Shown: positions 60,152 to 64,000 of the stretch, in pieces
Layout: each line of letters starts with the position of its first letter
Numbering within the stretch: the first letter of the stretch is position 1
Assembly (NCBI GenBank): GCA_947069175.1
Contig: CAMTDV010000007.1
Location: 47,086,181-47,150,180, forward strand
DNA: 64,000 nt
Source: Scalesia atractyloides
Taxonomy: Eukaryota > Streptophyta > Magnoliopsida > Asterales > Asteraceae
Direction of reading: 5' to 3'
Translations under genes and position numbers: made by a program
The notes under the pieces: generated by a model
What the model saw: the letters and a program-made list of their open reading frames with translations, nothing else
What the model was told of the DNA's origin: nothing
Databases searched by the model: none

Positions 60152-61405
60152 GCTACATGTTTTTACATCAATCAAAACCATAAAAAATGAATCTCAGTAA
60201 TGATTAAGATTGACCAATATCAATACCAATATTATTCAGTCGGAATCGCCGTAAAGGCAAAAGTTGGGTTGCTAAAATACCAAAAAGGAAAAAACATACA
60301 TTTGAATTTAAAGATTCGTATTATGAATTATTCTTTATATTTAATCAAAATAATAATAAAAAATGACCTAGAATAGATGAAATTTCTTTATGCATATAGC
60401 AAGTAAAATTCAAAAGGGCCAAAGGGGAGAGAATGGGGACCCAACCAATCGGATTTCTTTTCTGTTTTTAGTACCTTTTTCCTTTTTTATATAGTTAATC
60501 GTGGTTTTATTTCACACCATACAACTTAACAGTAAACCCCGCGCTTACATGTCGTTTAGGTGGCGTGATAAAGCTCCTAGTGGCTTTATACCACACCATG
60601 TAGCCTTATTACCACATTCTCATTCTATCATTAGTTATCTTTTTTTAAACGATGAATGTTACTCTACTTCTACTTCTAAACTACACTAATTAATCATAAT
60701 CTAACTATTTTTAATCAGCAATCATAATCTATCTTGTTTCAGAAATTGAACATTGATCATCTCTTCGAGAGAGATTATGTCTTTTCAAATTGTTAACATT
60801 TATATTTTGGTGTGATAAAAATATGATTGTAAGCAAATTCAGGTTCTTTAATTTCGAGTTTGATTCCGATCCATATCCGATAGAACCCTAAACGATTATA
60901 TTATTATCTACCACCCATACAAATAGGTTCATTGAGCATTATACTTTGATGCTTTAATTGTTTGGTAAAACTATAAATTCGTCCTAAAAACTATAAAATT
61001 TAATTAGTAAAATTAAAACTATTCAACCTTCTTATTTAATTTTGTTTATACATATCTAACAGATTGATGATTTTTTTAATAACTATTTAAATAATAAAAA
61101 TACAAAAATAGTTATTTTAATATGAATTGTAAACATACAATTATAGGCTAATTTCAAATTACCCATATGAGAGGCAATCACGGCATTTTGGAAGAAGTGA
61201 CAACCAGTCAAATCTTTGACCTCCACTTTGCAAATTTTCTACACCTTTGATTTCTGAACCCATCCATCTACTTCATGTAAGTCAAGGACTTTAGAACAAG
61301 TGCTAGTAGTTTGTGGTTTTTATCCATGTCACTTTCAACCCCTCCTACTTCTAGACATGCTAGAAAAACGTACTTAAGTTTCATGGCAAATAAAAAAAAA
61401 GTACA
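60152..61405. other. Intergenic, nothing recognised
   Basis: AT-rich, low-copy-looking sequence. A 62-codon plus-strand frame at 60501-60689 has no recognisable features. Its TTTATACCACACCATG and GTGGCGTGATAAAGC blocks look like parts of a dispersed repeat that I cannot name. Confidence 0.5.
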
Positions 61406-61560
61406 CAGGTGATGTGAAGGGCTTCTAACTAAGTGGGGTTCATTCTCGTGAGGTTAAGGATTCGAGTCTTATAGGGAAGATTCGTGTAGAATTAAGAGTA
61501 GAATTAGAGAGTTTTTATTACCCGTTCTAGAAAAACTAATCAAGTTAATTAAGAAATTTT
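61406..61560 (+). repeat. Possible tRNA-derived SINE head
   Basis: TAACTAAGTGG (A-box-like) at about 61427 is followed about 25 bp later by GGATTCGAGTCTTA (B-box-like), in a context resembling a tRNA head. No target duplication or 3' end could be fixed, so this is only a suggestion. Confidence 0.3.
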
Positions 61561-61636
61561 TGAGGGAAAAAGGAGGTTTTCCAAAGGTCCTGGGTTGCTT
61601 CTTACGATGACAAGTTAGTCGATTATAACTTAATTT

Positions 61637-61826
61637 TTTTCGTTCACCGTGGTTTGGACCCATGTGGCTAAGTCGGACCCATGTGGCTAAGTCGCTATAG
61701 ATTTGCTCTTTGGGACCCATATCAAGAACCCTATAGATTTGCTCTTTGGGACCATATAAGTTCAGGATCTACCACATGGTCATGACCCTTTTCGTTCACC
61801 GTGGTTCGGACCCATGTGGCTAAGTC
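61637..61826. repeat. Local duplications beside the kinase fragment
   Basis: GGACCCATGTGGCTAAGTC occurs at 61656-61674, directly repeated at 61675-61693, and again at 61808-61826. CTATAGATTTGCTCTTTGGG occurs near 61695 and 61731. TTTTCGTTCACCGTGG occurs near 61637 and 61789. The last copy runs into the truncated end of the kinase exon. Confidence 0.85.
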
Positions 61827-61831
61827 GCTTT

Positions 61832-62767
61832 CGAGAATTCTGGGTCTATTGGTTTCCTTCCAGTCACTAGCTCCAATATCACGACTCCAAAGCTGTATAT
61901 GTCACTCTTCTCCTTTACACGAAGTGTGTATGCATATTCTAAGATGGGTAAATGAAAGAAAATATTATAAAACCATAGTATGACATTCACAATTGTTTAT
62001 TCTAAAGTTCATTTTCTATTTTGATTTATAGTTTTTTCTACATGTTACCCGATCCACCCATCCATTTGTCACATCTAATATGATTCGTAGTGATTAATAC
62101 ACCGATTAAGCTTAAATCGATAAAATTATCATACCAGGAGCAATATAACCACGAGAACCCGCAATAACCGACATCGATTCCGACCCTTTATGAGTTAAGT
62201 TGATGAATTTGGCGACACCAAAATCAGCGATCTAGCCCCGTAATCCTCGTCTAGCAATATGTTATTTGACTTGACGTCCCTATGAACAATCGGAGGAACG
62301 CAATCATGATGCAAATACGACAACCCCTCGGCTGCATCAAGAACAATCTTGAATCGCATAGACCATTCCAATAATCGACCTTTGGTGCTATGCACACATC
62401 CCCTAAACTCCCATTTGGCATATATTCATAAACCAAACGCCTAGAGTTCCCACTCTTGAAACAACACCATAATCTAACTATGTTTTTATGCCTAATCTTT
62501 CCTAACGTCTCGACTTCACTCTCGAACTTTATCTGTGAACTCATTTTGGCATCGTTTTCATTATTAACTGACCCTTCCCATAACTTCTTAACTGCCACTG
62601 ATTCACCGTTGCTAAGAACCGCCATACACACTTTCCCAGACGCGCCACTTCCTATCACATTGTTTTCATTCAAAAGATGAATGATTTCGATTCACTAAAA
62701 CCCAGCTTGTGAAACGATCTCCACTTCCTTTTCTCAACATATGCCCTATGGTGCCTCCACACACCGT
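61832..62767 (-). pseudogene. LRR receptor-like kinase fragment (HAESA/HSL1 type), intron retained
   Basis: The only host-gene homology in the window. Reading leftward: a juxtamembrane segment (KRKWRSFHKLGFSE), then the kinase start NENNVIGSGASGKVC with the Gly loop, AVKKLW with the VAVK lysine, [29 protein letters not shown], and the catalytic loop [19 protein letters not shown]. The DFGVAKF motif and GSRGYIAP follow. A phase-1 intron (61939-62134, GTATGA...TTAG on the minus strand) splits the Glu of APE, and exon 2 ([31 protein letters not shown]) ends abruptly at about 61832. Three one-base frameshifts are seen: before NENNVIG, after GSLGD and after GAR. The ectodomain, membrane segment and kinase C-lobe are missing. 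HAESA-type kinases perceive IDA-like peptides. This copy cannot work. Confidence 0.9.
61939..62134 (-). other. Retained intron of the kinase fragment
   Basis: 196 bp, with donor G|GTATGATA and acceptor CATCTTAG|AATATG on the minus strand. It separates CCTG from AATATGCATAC and restores the Glu codon of the APEYAYT block. This position is a conserved intron site in HAESA/HSL-type genes as far as I know. Confidence 0.8.
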
Positions 62768-63467
62768 CTTGGGGGCGTTATATCACATGAACTTGGTTGG
62801 CTGGTGAATTTATAATAGGGCTATTGTTTTTGTTTCTCTCACACATATATACATACAAATATATGTATAATTGAAGGGTATAACTTCACTACACACCTAT
62901 GCGATACAACCCCCAACTTTTACACAAACACCACTTGTCGCATAACCCCATATAATAAGAGGTGATAGAGGGTAACCACTACACATCGTCTAATACTCAA
63001 CCACATTTGTAACAGTCTTAAGATTTAATAGTTTTTAACTTTCTAACATATTTAACATATTATTTGTTATACCTTAAATAGCTATAAAAATAATATATTC
63101 ATTTTCGATGCAACTAAATGTATTACCTAATATTATATCCATCCAAAACATAGATATAATTTTGAGACTAATCTCACGTCCTTTTACCAAGGCAAATCTC
63201 TAACCTAAATTTAAAATCATACCAATTATTTAATGATTTTAGACTCTATATATATAACTAATGAATTGACCGGTAATTATTATATGGGGAGATATATTAT
63301 ATATAAGTAATTTTTTTCCAAGGATGTAGACTTTTAAGTAAACTAGTAACTAGTAGATGAATAAGCCAACTAGTAACGACTCTTTTCTTTCCTTTCCTTC
63401 TATAAATTCATATTTTTTCTTTCCTCTATAATTCATATGATATTGAGATGTATGGTTTTAAAAACCC
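62768..63467. other. Intergenic, nothing recognised
   Basis: AT-rich sequence with no open frame and no repeat ends that I recognise. Confidence 0.5.
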
Positions 63468-64000
63468 TGTGCTTGCGCAGGATACCATACCCTCATAATG
63501 ATAACAGGTCACTAGAGTAACTTTGCGCCTACACGCAACGGTATGCCAACCTTGAAAACAGCAGGTTGCCTAACAAACCTTGCGCAACGACAAGTTAAGC
63601 CTGAAAGCATAGGTCCCTAAACCTTCACTGATTAAACGAGCATCTAACATCGACTTCCTAAAACCTTGCACAAGGTCAAGACTAAGATGAGAGCAACTCA
63701 TACTTAGTCTTGAGAACAAAAGGACTTGATCCCTACAAGTTCACGCTGGCAGAAAAGCACTGATAAGGCCACGCGGTAAGGAGAAGCGCAAAGAGGCATT
63801 GATCAAGTACACAGATACAAAGTGACAGAGTTGCGACCCAATAACCGCTCGGCAGGTTGTGCCAGACCACGTTGCATGATGAGCAGTCGTGCAGAGGACA
63901 AAAAGTACGCAAGGACGTACACGTGGCACCAACCAACTCACGTCAGCGACTGTCACACGATCTCCACTAACGGCTGATGACAGGCTCGACAACAATAACA
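63468..64000 (+). mobile_element. Tat-type LTR (partial, cut by window edge), inverted relative to D
   Basis: It begins TGTGCTTGCGCAGG at 63468. Its 63650-64000 part is homologous, in reverse complement, to 45990-46310 in the LTR of element D: shared blocks include GACAGTC(A/G)CTGACGT, TTGGGTC(A/G)CA, CAATGCCTCT-like and GCAAGGTTTTAGGA. It is therefore the 5' LTR of a plus-strand element extending beyond the window, or a solo LTR. The similarity is clearly lower than within elements A or C. Confidence 0.65.

Noticed and set aside
60501..60689. Small host gene
   Set aside because: 62 codons with no recognisable domain, in sequence that looks like part of a dispersed repeat.

Overview
This window is plant nuclear DNA, almost certainly from a eudicot and most likely from the daisy family (Asteraceae). 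That placement is an inference from the style of the repeats: gypsy LTRs opening TGTCACACCCCGAC or TGTAACACCCCGAC, an initiator-Met tRNA primer site, and a copia gag with a zinc knuckle of the type seen in that family. No complete host gene is visible. About nine tenths of the window is LTR retrotransposons, nearly all on the minus strand, inserted into one another.

Layout from left to right. (A) 1-14689: a tandem array of one Ty3/gypsy chromovirus family, ordered LTR-internal-LTR-internal-LTR. The LTRs are about 3.0 kb and both 3.8-kb internal regions share the same deletions: no gag, five codons before the RT YxDD block, and nine integrase codons including the catalytic Glu. (E) 14690-19071 plus 35864-40721: the two halves of one Ty1/copia element. 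Its pol is on the left, its gag, primer site and 5' LTR on the right, and its 3' LTR must lie beyond the left edge. (B) 19072-35863: a second gypsy chromovirus splitting the copia element. Its LTRs are very unequal (4.6 and 2.8 kb). Its RT is interrupted by a solo LTR (25858-28434) with a perfect TATTT target duplication. (D) 40722-46484: a Tat-clade gypsy element with two RNase H domains, cut off inside integrase where the copia element landed.

46485-49270 is mostly non-LTR sequence. It holds a possible transposase remnant, microsatellites and a TIR-type element (48010-48937) that contains a tRNA-derived SINE with an 11-bp target duplication. (C) 49271-60146 is the best preserved element: a gypsy chromovirus with two nearly identical 2.68-kb LTRs and ATGTC on both sides, though its reading frames are broken. 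60147-63467 is lower-copy sequence with a broken LRR receptor-kinase fragment (HAESA/HSL1 type, its intron kept). 63468-64000 is the start of a Tat-type LTR related to D but inverted.

Inferred order of events: D first, then copia E into D, then B and probably array A into E, then the solo-LTR element into B. C inserted independently and recently. The feature I find most worth following is a set of four tRNA-like modules with intact Pol III A and B boxes inside the LTRs of C and of the solo LTR: three in element sense and one antisense.
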